Shown here: positions 6,663 to 14,127 of the stretch, piece after piece
Layout: each line of letters begins with the position of its first letter
Position numbering within the stretch: position 1 is the first letter of the stretch
Virus record (IMG/VR): IMGVR_UViG_3300020463_002005
Span: 1-28,427 of that record
DNA from: a virus
Direction: 5' to 3' (one strand)
DNA length: 28,427 nucleotides
Position numbers and translations under genes: made by a program
Notes under the pieces: generated by a model
Told to the model about the DNA's origin: nothing
Seen by the model: only the letters and a program-made list of their open reading frames with translations
The model's database searches: none

Positions 6663-7349
6663 CTAGTTAATTTTAGGAAAAAGCATGTCAGTGCAGAACT
6701 TATCAACGTCAGCTTCGTTAAGTCCTAAACTTTTCATTACTCGTGGAGTGTGCGGATTTTGTTGCTGGTTATGACAGTAATAGTTTTGGCTTGCAATAGT
6801 TAAATCTCTATCACCTTCGCCTGTGTATTGGCCAATGGAATCAAAGTACGTTTCAAGGTTGTCTAGCGCCAGTTGAATAATAACAGTTGCTTCTTGTTCC
6901 TTTACATTGCTTGCCGCAATCATACTTGGAGTAAAGATGTTAGTTGCCCACTCGGGTAACTCACGCTTTTTTTCTGGCACAAAGTCTTGTACTGCACTCT
7001 GATACCACTGAACCATAGGATGATCTTCTCCGCCTGAACTAGCAGAAAAATCATGGAAAGCACCAGTCATTTTGGACTTTCCTGCAATAACGTCAAATCC
7101 GTAAATAGGTCCGTTATTGTTAAGTTGTGGAAAAACACATACATGCATCATCCACAAACCTTTGGAATCTCTTGCGTCAACTACATCAATATGAGCTCTA
7201 CGAACATGTTCATTTTCCCATACTCTGTTAATCCAACCCCCGTCGGACTGATTAAAATGTTCCATTCCTGGTTCATTTATTTCAGTGCCGCGGGCATCGA
7301 ATAATTGAATGATATCTTTTTGACAGTCGACGAGTTGATCCCAGATCAC
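6663..7349 (-). CDS. pcyX: Ferredoxin-dependent bilin reductase, PcyX-like, 228 aa
   Basis: Family members reduce biliverdin IXalpha with electrons from ferredoxin to give phycobilins. Family blocks are MMHVCVFPQLNNNGPIYGFD, AGKSKMTGAFHDFS, and the C-terminal NYYCHNQQQNPHTPRVMKSL with FCTDMLFPKI. His69 and Asp86 have the same 17-residue spacing as the catalytic His88/Asp105 pair of PcyA. At the offset of PcyA Glu76, which is needed for 18-vinyl reduction, there is Val57 flanked by Asp55 and Asp58. That fits PcyX, a phage PcyA relative reported to make phycoerythrobilin. The product (PEB or another bilin) cannot be settled from sequence. The start is GTG at 7349 with AAGGAG six bases upstream, 20 bases after the heme oxygenase stop, so the two form a bicistron. 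Confidence 0.85.
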   Translation of the reverse strand: MIWDQLVDCQKDIIQLFDARGTEINEPGMEHFNQSDGGWINRVWENEHVRRAHIDVVDARDSKGLWMMHVCVFPQLNNNGPIYGFDVIAGKSKMTGAFHDFSASSGGEDHPMVQWYQSAVQDFVPEKKRELPEWATNIFTPSMIAASNVKEQEATVIIQLALDNLETYFDSIGQYTGEGDRDLTIASQNYYCHNQQQNPHTPRVMKSLGLNEADVDKFCTDMLFPKIN

Positions 7350-7369
7350 TTTACTCTCCTTACTTTACT

Positions 7370-7957
7370 TTAGTAGGTAAGTGCGTTTAGTTCTTCGAAA
7401 ATCTTAGTTGAGAATTCAAAAGCCTTATTTGCTTCGTCAGCCATACTATCTTTAGTACGCTTACGAATTAAGTTTTTCATTTCATCTACAGAATGTGACA
7501 TATCAGCAAACTGATACATTTTACCTGATCCAGGAACTTTGTTCTTGATCATTTGTCCGCCACTTAGATCGCCCATGTGTCTTACATAAACGTGTGCAAA
7601 TAACTTGTCTTTATCATGCTGACAGTTTTTAACAATGTGACTTCTGTATGCTTCTGCTGAAGGTACAACTTGTGGTGGATTTTCTTCTGTTCCACCTAGT
7701 TCTGTGTAATCAGCCCAAATATCATCAGCCTGTGTTAACCCATCTAATGGTAGGTCATCATCTGGCATGCTTAGATCTTCTGGACCGAAACAACCCATGC
7801 TTAGTGCAACATCTTCTAGGATGTCATATACTAACCACAGGTTGTATAAGTATGTTTTGTATTTTACTTCGCTCATGTTTCCAGACATCATTTCTTGTGC
7901 GAATTCTTGACGTTCTGCGTTCTGATGAGCGGCTTGTGTTAGTGATGCTAAACTCAT
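7370..7957 (-). CDS. hemO: Heme oxygenase, biliverdin-forming, 195 aa
   Basis: It opens heme to biliverdin IXalpha, CO and Fe2+ using O2 and reduced ferredoxin. The heme-ligand His is His11 in LTQAAHQNAER. The distal helix, which packs over heme and binds O2, is at residues 127-137 (HMGDLSGGQMI). Both are diagnostic for the HO1/HemO family, and the length is normal for a bacterial or phage enzyme (about 190-240). AAGGAG lies seven bases before the ATG. A perfect late promoter sits 44 bases upstream, just after the clpS stop. With the bilin reductase 20 bases downstream it forms a heme to biliverdin to phycobilin cassette. Iron release from heme is another possible benefit. The symbol could equally be ho1. 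Confidence 0.93.
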   Translation of the reverse strand: MSLASLTQAAHQNAERQEFAQEMMSGNMSEVKYKTYLYNLWLVYDILEDVALSMGCFGPEDLSMPDDDLPLDGLTQADDIWADYTELGGTEENPPQVVPSAEAYRSHIVKNCQHDKDKLFAHVYVRHMGDLSGGQMIKNKVPGSGKMYQFADMSHSVDEMKNLIRKRTKDSMADEANKAFEFSTKIFEELNALTY

Positions 7958-8000
7958 TTAATTACTCCTTGTGTAATAGTTATCATTCAATTTACTAGTG

Positions 8001-8008
8001 TATTTATA
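8001..8008 (-). promoter_or_regulatory. T4-type late promoter for hemO-pcyX
   Basis: The minus strand reads TATAAATA, an exact match to the T4 late consensus, directly abutting the clpS TAG stop and 44 bases upstream of the heme oxygenase ATG. It predicts late expression of the bilin pair, separate from clpS. Confidence 0.6.
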
Positions 8009-8320
8009 CTATTCTTTTTCAATTGCCACCTGTAATGGATAGCCGTGTTCCCTTGAAATTTTAGTACATTCTACGGCTTTTTGTTCAGCAATTTCGTATG
8101 TGTATAGTCCAACAACTGCTGAGCCGTTCTCATGTATTTTCATGGTTAGTTCTTTTGCAGTCTGTTGCGAATGTCTAAAGATATCTACTAGTAAGTCAAC
8201 AACAAAATCCATAGGAGTTTCGTTGTCGTTAGCAAAGATTACTTTGTATTTGCCCGGATCTTGGACAACTTCTTTAATCTTTTCTTTTACATTAATTTCT
8301 GTTTCTAGTTCTACGCTCAT
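8009..8320 (-). CDS. clpS: ClpS adaptor, 103 aa
   Basis: ClpS delivers N-degron substrates to ClpAP (ClpA/ClpC) and modulates the protease. After a 25-residue N-terminal extension, the core shows family motifs in order: YKVIFANDNETPMDFVVDLL, the MKIHENG segment, AVVGLYTYEIAEQKAVE, and EHGYPLQVAIE. Pocket residues that hold the N-terminal amino acid (Asn and Asp of NDxxTPM, the Met, and the His of MKIH) are all retained, so substrate binding is likely intact. AAGGA lies eight bases before the ATG, with a GC-rich hairpin further upstream (8339-8360). It lies between hsp20 and the hemO late promoter. Phage ClpS would presumably redirect the host protease. Confidence 0.92.
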   Translation of the reverse strand: MSVELETEINVKEKIKEVVQDPGKYKVIFANDNETPMDFVVDLLVDIFRHSQQTAKELTMKIHENGSAVVGLYTYEIAEQKAVECTKISREHGYPLQVAIEKE

Positions 8321-8338
8321 ATCATCTTTCCTTGTTTC

Positions 8339-8360
8339 GGGGGAGGTATTGCACTCCCCC
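8339..8360 (-). other. Intercistronic GC-rich hairpin before clpS
   Basis: GGGGGAG (8354-8360 on the minus strand) pairs with CTCCCCC (8339-8345) around an 8-base loop. It sits between the hsp20 stop and the clpS Shine-Dalgarno. No T-run follows, so it looks like an mRNA-stabilising or processing element, not an intrinsic terminator. Confidence 0.5.
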
Positions 8361-8368
8361 TAGACTGT

Positions 8369-8827
8369 TTACTTGCTTTCGCCGTCAATAGTAAGACCTT
8401 CGTTGATCTTAATTGTTTTAGGCTTTAACGCCTCTGGCAATTCACGTACTAAGTGAATATTAAGCATACCTAGTTCAAGGTTTGCCTCTTTCACATTCAC
8501 ATGATCTGCAAGTGTAAACTCCCTACGGAATGAACGTCCGCCAATACCTTTGTGTAGGTAATTGACATCTTCATCTCCTTTAGGGGCAGTTCCTTCAATC
8601 TTTAATGTATCACCATCTTTAGTAATATTAAGATTGTCCATACCAAAGCCAGCAACTGCGACTGAGATCATATACTCGTCATCGTTGATTTGTGCTATGT
8701 TGTATGGTGGATAACCATTTCCGTTAGGGCTATTTGCAAAACCTCTTTCAAGTTCATTAAATAGTCTATCAAAGCCAATTGTTGCTCTGTGGAAGTGTGG
8801 TAGGTCTAGAGTTGTTAGTCTTGTCAT
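8369..8827 (-). CDS. hsp20: Small heat-shock protein (Hsp20/IbpA-like), 152 aa
   Basis: An ATP-independent holdase chaperone. The alpha-crystallin domain occupies about residues 40-135: NIAQINDDEYMISVAVAGFG, the turn GDTLKIEGTAP, GIGGRSFRREFTLADHVNV, and ELGMLNIHLVRELPE. The last is the GxLxI/V motif near the domain end. The C-terminal ALKPKTIKIN matches the IbpA-type tail carrying the I-x-I motif for oligomerisation. The N-terminal DLPHFHRATIGFDRLFNELE also resembles IbpA. AAGGAG lies close before the ATG. Hsp20 genes are common in T4-like marine phages. The gene precedes clpS in the same direction, giving a chaperone-adaptor pair. Confidence 0.93.
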   Translation of the reverse strand: MTRLTTLDLPHFHRATIGFDRLFNELERGFANSPNGNGYPPYNIAQINDDEYMISVAVAGFGMDNLNITKDGDTLKIEGTAPKGDEDVNYLHKGIGGRSFRREFTLADHVNVKEANLELGMLNIHLVRELPEALKPKTIKINEGLTIDGESK

Positions 8828-8849
8828 TGTTTTCTCCTTATATTAAGCA

Positions 8850-8921
8850 AGATTAATTGTACAGTCCCTTATGGGCACTGCATGTACATTGAGCTCTTCT
8901 CTTTGTACACATTTATTTATC
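8850..8921 (-). promoter_or_regulatory. hsp20 leader: GATAAATA late promoter and hairpin
   Basis: GATAAATA on the minus strand (8914-8921) overlaps the guaC stop codon. The leader then holds an imperfect hairpin (TGTACATGCAGTGCCC, loop ATAA, GGGACTGTACA) before the AAGGAG Shine-Dalgarno. The hairpin does not mask the Shine-Dalgarno, so I do not call it an RNA thermometer. Confidence 0.4.
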
Positions 8922-10052
8922 ATCTGACGCATAAACACCGTTAAATTGTTGGGTACAACGTACAAATGTGGTGCATCGCATAAGGTGCTTTAGCCTTAAT
9001 GCGCCTGCATATGTGCAAGTACTACGCAATCCGCCTAGTAAATCCTGCACTGTAGCCGCTACATCGCCCCTATAAGGAACAAGTACTTCGCGGCCTTCTG
9101 ATGAACGATAGTCTTTTAGTCCACCAAAATGCTTTTCGTTTGCGGCATTACTACTCATACCGTAGAATTGCACAAACTTCTTTTCTTCTATAACTGATAC
9201 ATGATCTCCGTTATCATGTACGTCTACTTCATCAGTCTTAAAATACTTTGGAATTATCTCACCGCCGCCTTGATCATGCCCAGCAAGCATACCACCAAGC
9301 ATAACAAAATCTGCTCCACCTGCAAAGGCCTTAGCGACATCACCAGGGCAAGTACACCCACCGTCAGCAATAACGTGACCGCCAAGTCCGTGGGCGGCGT
9401 CTGCACATTCGATGACTGCCGATAGTTGCGGATATCCAACACCAGTTTGAATCCTAGTAGTGCAAACAGACCCGGGACCAATGCCCACTTTAACAATATC
9501 AGCTCCACTTAAAATTAACTCCTCTGTCATTTCGCCAGTAACTACATTCCCTGCAATAATAACAACGTGGGGATACTGACTTCTAAATTCTTTTACAAAC
9601 TGTGCAAATCGTTCTGAGTAACCATTTGCTACATCAATACAAACATACTTTAGTTTGCTACCTGTTTGTTCATATACATCTCTAAACTTTGCATGATCTC
9701 TATCTGTAATGCCAATGCTCATAGCAACAAATTCTGTCCTTGCTGGATCATGCGATCTATCATCTTGATCAAAGTAACCTACAAGTTCGTTAACACTATA
9801 AGTTTTAACTAAACAAGTAAAGATACCTCCAGTAGCAAGTACATCAGCCATTTCAAATGTACCAACACCATCCATGTTACTTGCCATAATAGGCACACCA
9901 CGATAATGTCTATAATCTGTAGTTTCGCCTTTGTAATTACGAAACGTAAATCCTCGTTCTAGATCTACTTCTTTACGACTGCCTAGTGTACTACGTTTCG
10001 GACGGATAAGAACGTCCTTGTAGTCTAATTTAATATCTTCTTCAATTCGCAT
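8913..10052 (-). CDS. guaC: GMP reductase, 379 aa
   Basis: It converts GMP to IMP with NADPH, moving guanine nucleotides toward the adenine branch. It follows E. coli GuaC closely: [20 protein letters not shown] at the N-terminus, [33 protein letters not shown], and [14 protein letters not shown] with catalytic Cys197 in the IMPDH/GMPR loop. Then come [29 protein letters not shown] and FYGMSS. It has no CBS domains, which separates it from IMP dehydrogenase. ATG 10052 is chosen because it matches GuaC and has GGAG nine bases upstream, although the frame is open to 10082. It is about 30 residues longer than E. coli GuaC, partly from an insertion near [14 protein letters not shown]. It overlaps the 2OG oxygenase gene by 11 bases. 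Confidence 0.92.
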   Translation of the reverse strand: MRIEEDIKLDYKDVLIRPKRSTLGSRKEVDLERGFTFRNYKGETTDYRHYRGVPIMASNMDGVGTFEMADVLATGGIFTCLVKTYSVNELVGYFDQDDRSHDPARTEFVAMSIGITDRDHAKFRDVYEQTGSKLKYVCIDVANGYSERFAQFVKEFRSQYPHVVIIAGNVVTGEMTEELILSGADIVKVGIGPGSVCTTRIQTGVGYPQLSAVIECADAAHGLGGHVIADGGCTCPGDVAKAFAGGADFVMLGGMLAGHDQGGGEIIPKYFKTDEVDVHDNGDHVSVIEEKKFVQFYGMSSNAANEKHFGGLKDYRSSEGREVLVPYRGDVAATVQDLLGGLRSTCTYAGALRLKHLMRCTTFVRCTQQFNGVYASDDK

Positions 10053-10626
10053 TTGGCTTTGCTCCGTAATTAAAAGAAACACTAATTCTATTTTCGTCAG
10101 TTAGATTAGGCTGTACACTATGTTTTAGCCAACCTGGAAATATATAAAGTGCATTTGTCATTGCTTTGTACGTTGTTGCCGTACTTGTAAAGTAATTAGG
10201 CTTCTCCATAGGTGGAAGGAAGTATTCAGCATTGTCACCTCGTTCAAAAAAGATGTTGCCCTGTTCTGGTGTAGCCTTTACATAATATACTCCGCTTAGT
10301 ATACTGCCTGCATGATTATGTAAATGATTATATGATCCTGGAGTGTTTACGTTAATCCAAATGTTTTGAATTGCTAATTCAGGAATATCTGCTTGTACGG
10401 CACAACCATTAACTTGGTCTGTAATCGCACCAACTAGTTTATCAAACTCTTCGTTATCACCTTGCCTAATAGGTCCGCTTTGCCAACCTATGTAGTTTGA
10501 TACTTGTACGCCCTCATCAAGTTGTTTACGGTCATTAGCGAATGTTTCGATGTGTGCATTGTTTACACCATCCATCATGCCAGACCATATCACTGAAGGG
10601 AACCACTGTTCGGCAGTAAGTGCCAT
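10042..10626 (-). CDS. 2-oxoglutarate/Fe(II) oxygenase, 194 aa
   Basis: This is a putative 2OG-Fe(II) dioxygenase of the compact type common in T4-like marine phages (2OG-FeII_Oxy_5 type). The N-terminal WFPSVIW is typical. Metal-ligand region one is HLHNH (101-105), followed by [20 protein letters not shown]. The distal His is His169 in [12 protein letters not shown], and the 2OG-binding Arg is Arg180 in ENRISVSFN. All catalytic positions appear intact. The substrate is unknown: hydroxylation of a protein, nucleotide or small molecule is possible. AGAGGT precedes the ATG. It lies one base after rpsU and overlaps guaC, forming rpsU-2OG-guaC. Confidence 0.85.
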   Translation of the reverse strand: MALTAEQWFPSVIWSGMMDGVNNAHIETFANDRKQLDEGVQVSNYIGWQSGPIRQGDNEEFDKLVGAITDQVNGCAVQADIPELAIQNIWINVNTPGSYNHLHNHAGSILSGVYYVKATPEQGNIFFERGDNAEYFLPPMEKPNYFTSTATTYKAMTNALYIFPGWLKHSVQPNLTDENRISVSFNYGAKPNAN

Positions 10627-10627
10627 T

Positions 10628-10909
10628 TTAGTAACCTCTATCTACTTTTTGCTTTTCTTGTAATTTTAACCAACGTTTACGTCCAGCCGCTTTTGCTTTT
10701 TTACGTTTAGCACTAGGCTTTTCGTAGTGTTGTCTTTCTTTGTATTCTTGTAGAATACCTTCTTCTTGAACTTTCTTTTTGAAAATTCTAAGAGCCTTCA
10801 TAACATCGCCGTTACGTACTTCTACATAAAGACCTCTCTTAGATGGATCTTTTTGTTCAAAGTTACGTCTTGGCTTAAATGAGCCTCTTCTATTATTGTT
10901 GTACGCCAA
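10628..10909 (-). CDS. rpsU: Ribosomal protein bS21, 93 aa
   Basis: bS21 sits on the 30S platform near the anti-Shine-Dalgarno and promotes initiation. Core blocks are GLYVEVRNGDVMKALRIFKK, KVQEEGILQEYKERQHYEKP and SAKRKKAKAAGRKRW. The protein is very basic. It is longer than the roughly 70-residue bacterial form because of a 25-residue Arg/Asn-rich N-terminus and a C-terminal tail. The start is TTG at 10909 with AAGGAG nine bases upstream; an upstream in-frame stop excludes an earlier ATG. It overlaps the end of the upstream gene by 17 bases and has its own near-consensus promoter inside that gene (10968-10997). S21 is known from SAR11 phages and may bias host ribosomes toward phage mRNAs. 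Confidence 0.92.
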   Translation of the reverse strand: MAYNNNRRGSFKPRRNFEQKDPSKRGLYVEVRNGDVMKALRIFKKKVQEEGILQEYKERQHYEKPSAKRKKAKAAGRKRWLKLQEKQKVDRGY

Positions 10910-11285
10910 AATATTTTACTCCTTCTATAAATTGTTTTAGTTCGTATATTCTATTATTGTTAATTACATTATACACTGATTCAGGGGTGTTTGTCAAGTA
11001 AAAAGTTTTACCAAAACCTAATAGATGTCCAATAATCCAAGGGCTAACCTTAGTATTATCTATATCCAAAATAATATAATCTACTGTTTCTGCTACTTCC
11101 AAAAGCCAACGTATGTCACTTTCTAAATTTTCATACAAATACAGGTTTACATTACTTTCAAATTTTTGAGCATAATGGTTAAAGTTTTCTTTTACATTAT
11201 CGCTAGGATTTACTAGCAATAGACTAGGATCGTCATTGAATAGTTTATCAGGAGACGTGATTAAATTTAATATTGGTTCAGACAT
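10893..11285 (-). CDS. Unknown conserved phage-type protein, 130 aa
   Basis: No family is recognised. It reads as a soluble alpha/beta protein: SEPILNLITSPDKLFNDDPS at the start, TVDYIILDIDNTKVSPWIIG in the middle, then FYLTNTPESVYNVINNN. The IILDIDN strand resembles a Rossmann-like or receiver-like core strand, but no catalytic motif is complete. I start at ATG 11285; the frame also allows TTG 11288. No clear Shine-Dalgarno is visible, and the start lies 5 bases after the stop of the large membrane protein gene, so it may be translated by reinitiation. Its 3' part holds the rpsU promoter and overlaps rpsU by 17 bases. Confidence 0.6.
   Translation of the reverse strand: MSEPILNLITSPDKLFNDDPSLLLVNPSDNVKENFNHYAQKFESNVNLYLYENLESDIRWLLEVAETVDYIILDIDNTKVSPWIIGHLLGFGKTFYLTNTPESVYNVINNNRIYELKQFIEGVKYFGVQQ
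10968..10997 (-). promoter_or_regulatory. sigma70-type promoter for rpsU, inside upstream gene
   Basis: The minus strand has TTGACA (10992-10997), an 18-base spacer and TATAAT (10968-10973), both perfect hexamers. It lies within the last quarter of the gene at 10893-11285, about 60 bases before the rpsU TTG. Early or host-polymerase expression is predicted. Confidence 0.75.
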
Positions 11286-11290
11286 CAATA

Positions 11291-13360
11291 TTACTTATTT
11301 TTGCTGTCTTGTAATTTGTTCCAAACTGAACTTTCACTTTGTTCTGCATTTTGCACATAACCTTCTTGTTCAGGTGCCCAAGGTAGTACGTGTATTCTAC
11401 CTGACACAAATGCTTGTTTCCAATCCTTTATACTTTGATCTGGATTGTCTTCTTTCCATTGACGTTTTGCTTTGTTCCATTCTGCGTCTTTTTCATACTT
11501 GGCAACAAGGTTAGCTCTTTCTTTAATCTCAGTTGATTTAAGATTATCTTCGCCAAACATTATTCCTTGTTCTTTAGCAACTTCAGCCTCAGCCGCTTCT
11601 ACCCATTTATTCCATTGTTCAACGTCAGTTGGTTCTTCTTTTAATTCTTCCGATGATTCTTGTTCTTTTTTTTTAGGTTCGTCTTCTAACTTTTCTAAAA
11701 TTTCTTTGTCTTCTTCCATAACCTCTTCGGCAACTTTGACTGCATCCTCTTCTGCTTCTTTGTCTAAAGTTTCTTGATCTACATCTTCGAATTTCATTTC
11801 TTCTTCTGGCTCAGGTTTATCCTCCGGTTCCGGAGCATCATCCTTTGGGCTTTCGCTATTCCTCGCAATCTTATTACCACGAGCAGTTTCGTAGTCTTTC
11901 CATTCTTTGTCTTTGTTTCTTCCTCTTACAAAGTCGAAAGTATACTGTGATGCAATTAGCAACAATACTGCTAGAGGATCAAAAACAAATATAATAATCA
12001 TTATAACCCAACGAACTGCTTCTTCAAGCATTGTGTTGTCTGCTGTCTCGCCGTATACAAATTCTGCAATATACTTGATAGGTCCTACCTCAGCTTCTAG
12101 CATACGGTATTCACCTTCTAACTTATATTTCTTTTCAGTTAGTACATCTATTTCTGCTTCAGAAACTTTAATTTTTAATAATTGCTCATCTACAGCCGCA
12201 TCTATTTCATCTGCTTTATCTGTTTGTGCAAGTTGAGAACGTAGTCTTTCAATAAGTGCTTGGCTGTTTTTAACTTGTGCTTCTGCACTTTCTCGCAATC
12301 TTTGTATTTCATCTCTTGCAGTTTGTATTACAGGAGATTCTGTTTGACGTACTTCGTCAATTTTACCTAGCATTACTAGTTCACGTTCTTTCAATGCGGG
12401 TATTTGAACTGTTCTAATATCTTTAACAACTTCTGCTAATCTTACACGTTCTTTATCTACAGTAGATGTTGCATCTACACGTAGTTGCGAAATCTCAGTT
12501 TGAATCTGTGTAATTCTATCACGTTGTGCTTGTACCCATTTAGCAAGTGCCTTACGAGTATTGCCACCAAATAATCCATCACTAGTAACACCAATAATAG
12601 CCTGTCCTGCTCTTACTTGGCCATCTTCGCTACTGTTTAATTGATTAGTTACACGGATAATTTCTTCTTCAATTGCTTTAATGTTTTCTAATAATGGTGT
12701 AACACTTTTGTTGTCAACATCTAAATTTTCAATCTTAGCTTCGTACTCTTTAGCACTAGTTTCTAAACGTAGGATCTCAGCGGTAATACTTGCTAACTGA
12801 TCTTCATAAGGTTTAGTTCTATTTGCATCTGTGCCTCTTGCATCTTCAATAATTTTATTCTGTTGATCAATAGCAGGTTTGATACGTTCAAATGCTTTGT
12901 CAATACGTTCTTGTTCTTTATCAATTTGAGATTGTATGTTTGCATCAGCACCTGTGCCACTAGATTCTAATTTCTTAATCTTTTCATCTGCACGAGTAAC
13001 AACTGCATTAAGTCTGCTTATCTCACTTTCAATCTGTTGTACTTGTGCAACACTTTCTTCACTTGCACTTGTTTGTTCGATGTGTGCTTTAGATAAGAAA
13101 CCGAAGATACCCATGCTTGTAATAAACATGAGTACAATTACTGCTGTCGCGAGATAATACTTTAACCACCATTTGGCTTGACTCCAATACTTGTGCAACC
13201 AAACTGCGGTAACAAGTTTACCTACTTCTAGTACACCACCCATAATCATAATGGGTATTGCCGCGGCCGCGAAAATTGCAACCAAACCTGCGATACTATA
13301 ATATATCGCTACAGCCGAAATTGATAGAGCTGTAATTAAAACTAATATTCCTAATGCCAT
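11291..13360 (-). CDS. Large membrane protein with long coiled coil, 689 aa
   Basis: Residues about 1-90 hold three membrane segments (5-20, 23-42, 70-88). Residues about 95-440 are predicted coiled coil with regular heptads. This stretch is interrupted near 255-280 by AIIGVTSDGLFGGNTRKALA, which resembles the core of a peptidoglycan-binding domain (DGxFGxxTxxAL). Another membrane helix is at 448-470 (IMIIIFVFDPLAVLLLIASQ). Residues 500-610 are very acidic and low in complexity. The layout (N-terminal membrane part, periplasmic or cytoplasmic coil, C-terminal membrane helix) recalls DUF4407-like proteins, though I am not sure of the family. A late promoter overlaps the upstream stop (13386-13393). 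A role in envelope remodelling, superinfection exclusion or lysis is inference only. Confidence 0.7.
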   Translation of the reverse strand: MALGILVLITALSISAVAIYYSIAGLVAIFAAAAIPIMIMGGVLEVGKLVTAVWLHKYWSQAKWWLKYYLATAVIVLMFITSMGIFGFLSKAHIEQTSASEESVAQVQQIESEISRLNAVVTRADEKIKKLESSGTGADANIQSQIDKEQERIDKAFERIKPAIDQQNKIIEDARGTDANRTKPYEDQLASITAEILRLETSAKEYEAKIENLDVDNKSVTPLLENIKAIEEEIIRVTNQLNSSEDGQVRAGQAIIGVTSDGLFGGNTRKALAKWVQAQRDRITQIQTEISQLRVDATSTVDKERVRLAEVVKDIRTVQIPALKERELVMLGKIDEVRQTESPVIQTARDEIQRLRESAEAQVKNSQALIERLRSQLAQTDKADEIDAAVDEQLLKIKVSEAEIDVLTEKKYKLEGEYRMLEAEVGPIKYIAEFVYGETADNTMLEEAVRWVIMIIIFVFDPLAVLLLIASQYTFDFVRGRNKDKEWKDYETARGNKIARNSESPKDDAPEPEDKPEPEEEMKFEDVDQETLDKEAEEDAVKVAEEVMEEDKEILEKLEDEPKKKEQESSEELKEEPTDVEQWNKWVEAAEAEVAKEQGIMFGEDNLKSTEIKERANLVAKYEKDAEWNKAKRQWKEDNPDQSIKDWKQAFVSGRIHVLPWAPEQEGYVQNAEQSESSVWNKLQDSKNK

Positions 13361-13385
13361 TTATTATTCCTGTTCTACAATGTAA

Positions 13386-13393
13386 TATTTATC
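13386..13393 (-). promoter_or_regulatory. T4-type late promoter for the 689-aa gene
   Basis: The minus strand reads GATAAATA, overlapping the TAA stop of the upstream lipoprotein gene. It is 26 bases before the ATG at 13360, leaving a short leader with an AGGA Shine-Dalgarno. Confidence 0.5.
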
Positions 13394-13826
13394 GGATAAA
13401 ACGCCAGGAATTATCTACTGCATTAATACATGCGGTCTCTTTGAAGTCTCTATGTTTACCATTATAAAAGATTTGACTTTGAATTACCCTACAATAACCA
13501 CTACCTTGTGGGTATGTCATTGCAATTCGTACGGCTCCTTGTGCACCTGTATTACCGTTATACCAACGGGTAGTTTCTCCGTTCTGTAGATTATTTAAAG
13601 CAAAGAATACTGCTTGTTCCTGTTGTTGTTGGTCGTAGGGCTCCATGCGATTCATAGTCCACGACATATAATTTATTAAAGCACCTACACTTGTGTCTAC
13701 TGGTCTGTAATCTGCTTTAGTACTTGCATACGAACTTTCGCTAGTATGCAATAATGTGTTTTGTGCTGAGCAAGCCGATAATAATCCAATACTAATTGTA
13801 AGGATGATGAACGATTTCCCAACTGC
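13389..13826 (-). CDS. Lipoprotein with 17-kDa-antigen-like C-terminus, 145 aa
   Basis: The start is placed at ATG 13826, giving MAVGKSFIILTISIGLLSAC with lipobox LSAC. The frame stays open to 13922, but the extra residues are not signal-like. The C-terminal GSGYCRVIQSQIFYNGKHRD and ACINAVDNSWRFI match the pattern YCRxYxxxxxxxGxxxxxxxxxCxxxDGSWxI of Rickettsia-type 17-kDa surface antigen C-terminal domains. The downstream two-thirds of the neighbouring gene at 13792 shares the same pattern, so the two are probably paralogues. It overlaps that gene by 35 bases. It probably resides in the periplasm-facing outer or inner membrane leaflet. Role unknown; surface or exclusion protein is possible. 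Confidence 0.7.
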   Translation of the reverse strand, partial: AVGKSFIILTISIGLLSACSAQNTLLHTSESSYASTKADYRPVDTSVGALINYMSWTMNRMEPYDQQQQEQAVFFALNNLQNGETTRWYNGNTGAQGAVRIAMTYPQGSGYCRVIQSQIFYNGKHRDFKETACINAVDNSWRFIR

Positions 13827-14127
13827 CATCAAGTTTCTTACATACGAAGCCACGTTGTCTAACAGGTTTACCATTGAGGATAATTTCATAATAATGCTCC
13901 CTACAAGTCTTAGCCATACCACTGTATGCTAGAAAGTGTTTGTTTTCAGGATTGTCAGTACACTTTACATCAACCCTACTGTTTGCTTTGTTGCCGTCCT
14001 TTAGTGTATATTGACTATCGGTATGACAATACTGCGGTTGAAATTGTGCCATGACAGGCTTTTGGTTGTGTGAGGAGCAGGCCGATATTGCCAGAACTGC
14101 TCCTAACATTACAACGGTTTTAACCAT
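13792..14127 (-). CDS. Lipoprotein, 17-kDa-antigen-like, 111 aa
   Basis: ATG 14127 is chosen because it yields MVKTVVMLGAVLAISAC, a compact lipoprotein signal with lipobox ISAC, and overlaps the upstream stop in ATGGTTAA. The C-terminal AKTCREHYYEIILNGKPVRQ with VCKKLDGSWEIVH is a good match to the 17-kDa antigen C-terminal motif (CRxYxxxxxxxGxxxxxxGxxCxxxDGSWxI). Four Cys in the mature part may pair. It is the second of three lipoprotein genes in a row with overlapping ends, indicating one translational unit. Function in the phage is unknown. Confidence 0.72.
   Translation of the reverse strand: MVKTVVMLGAVLAISACSSHNQKPVMAQFQPQYCHTDSQYTLKDGNKANSRVDVKCTDNPENKHFLAYSGMAKTCREHYYEIILNGKPVRQRGFVCKKLDGSWEIVHHPYN

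Noticed and set aside
8850-8912. RNA thermometer controlling hsp20
   Set aside because: The leader hairpin does not pair with the Shine-Dalgarno, and no ROSE or fourU pattern is seen.
9254-9508. 84-codon minus-strand frame inside guaC
   Set aside because: Lies entirely within guaC in another frame, with no Shine-Dalgarno or family match.
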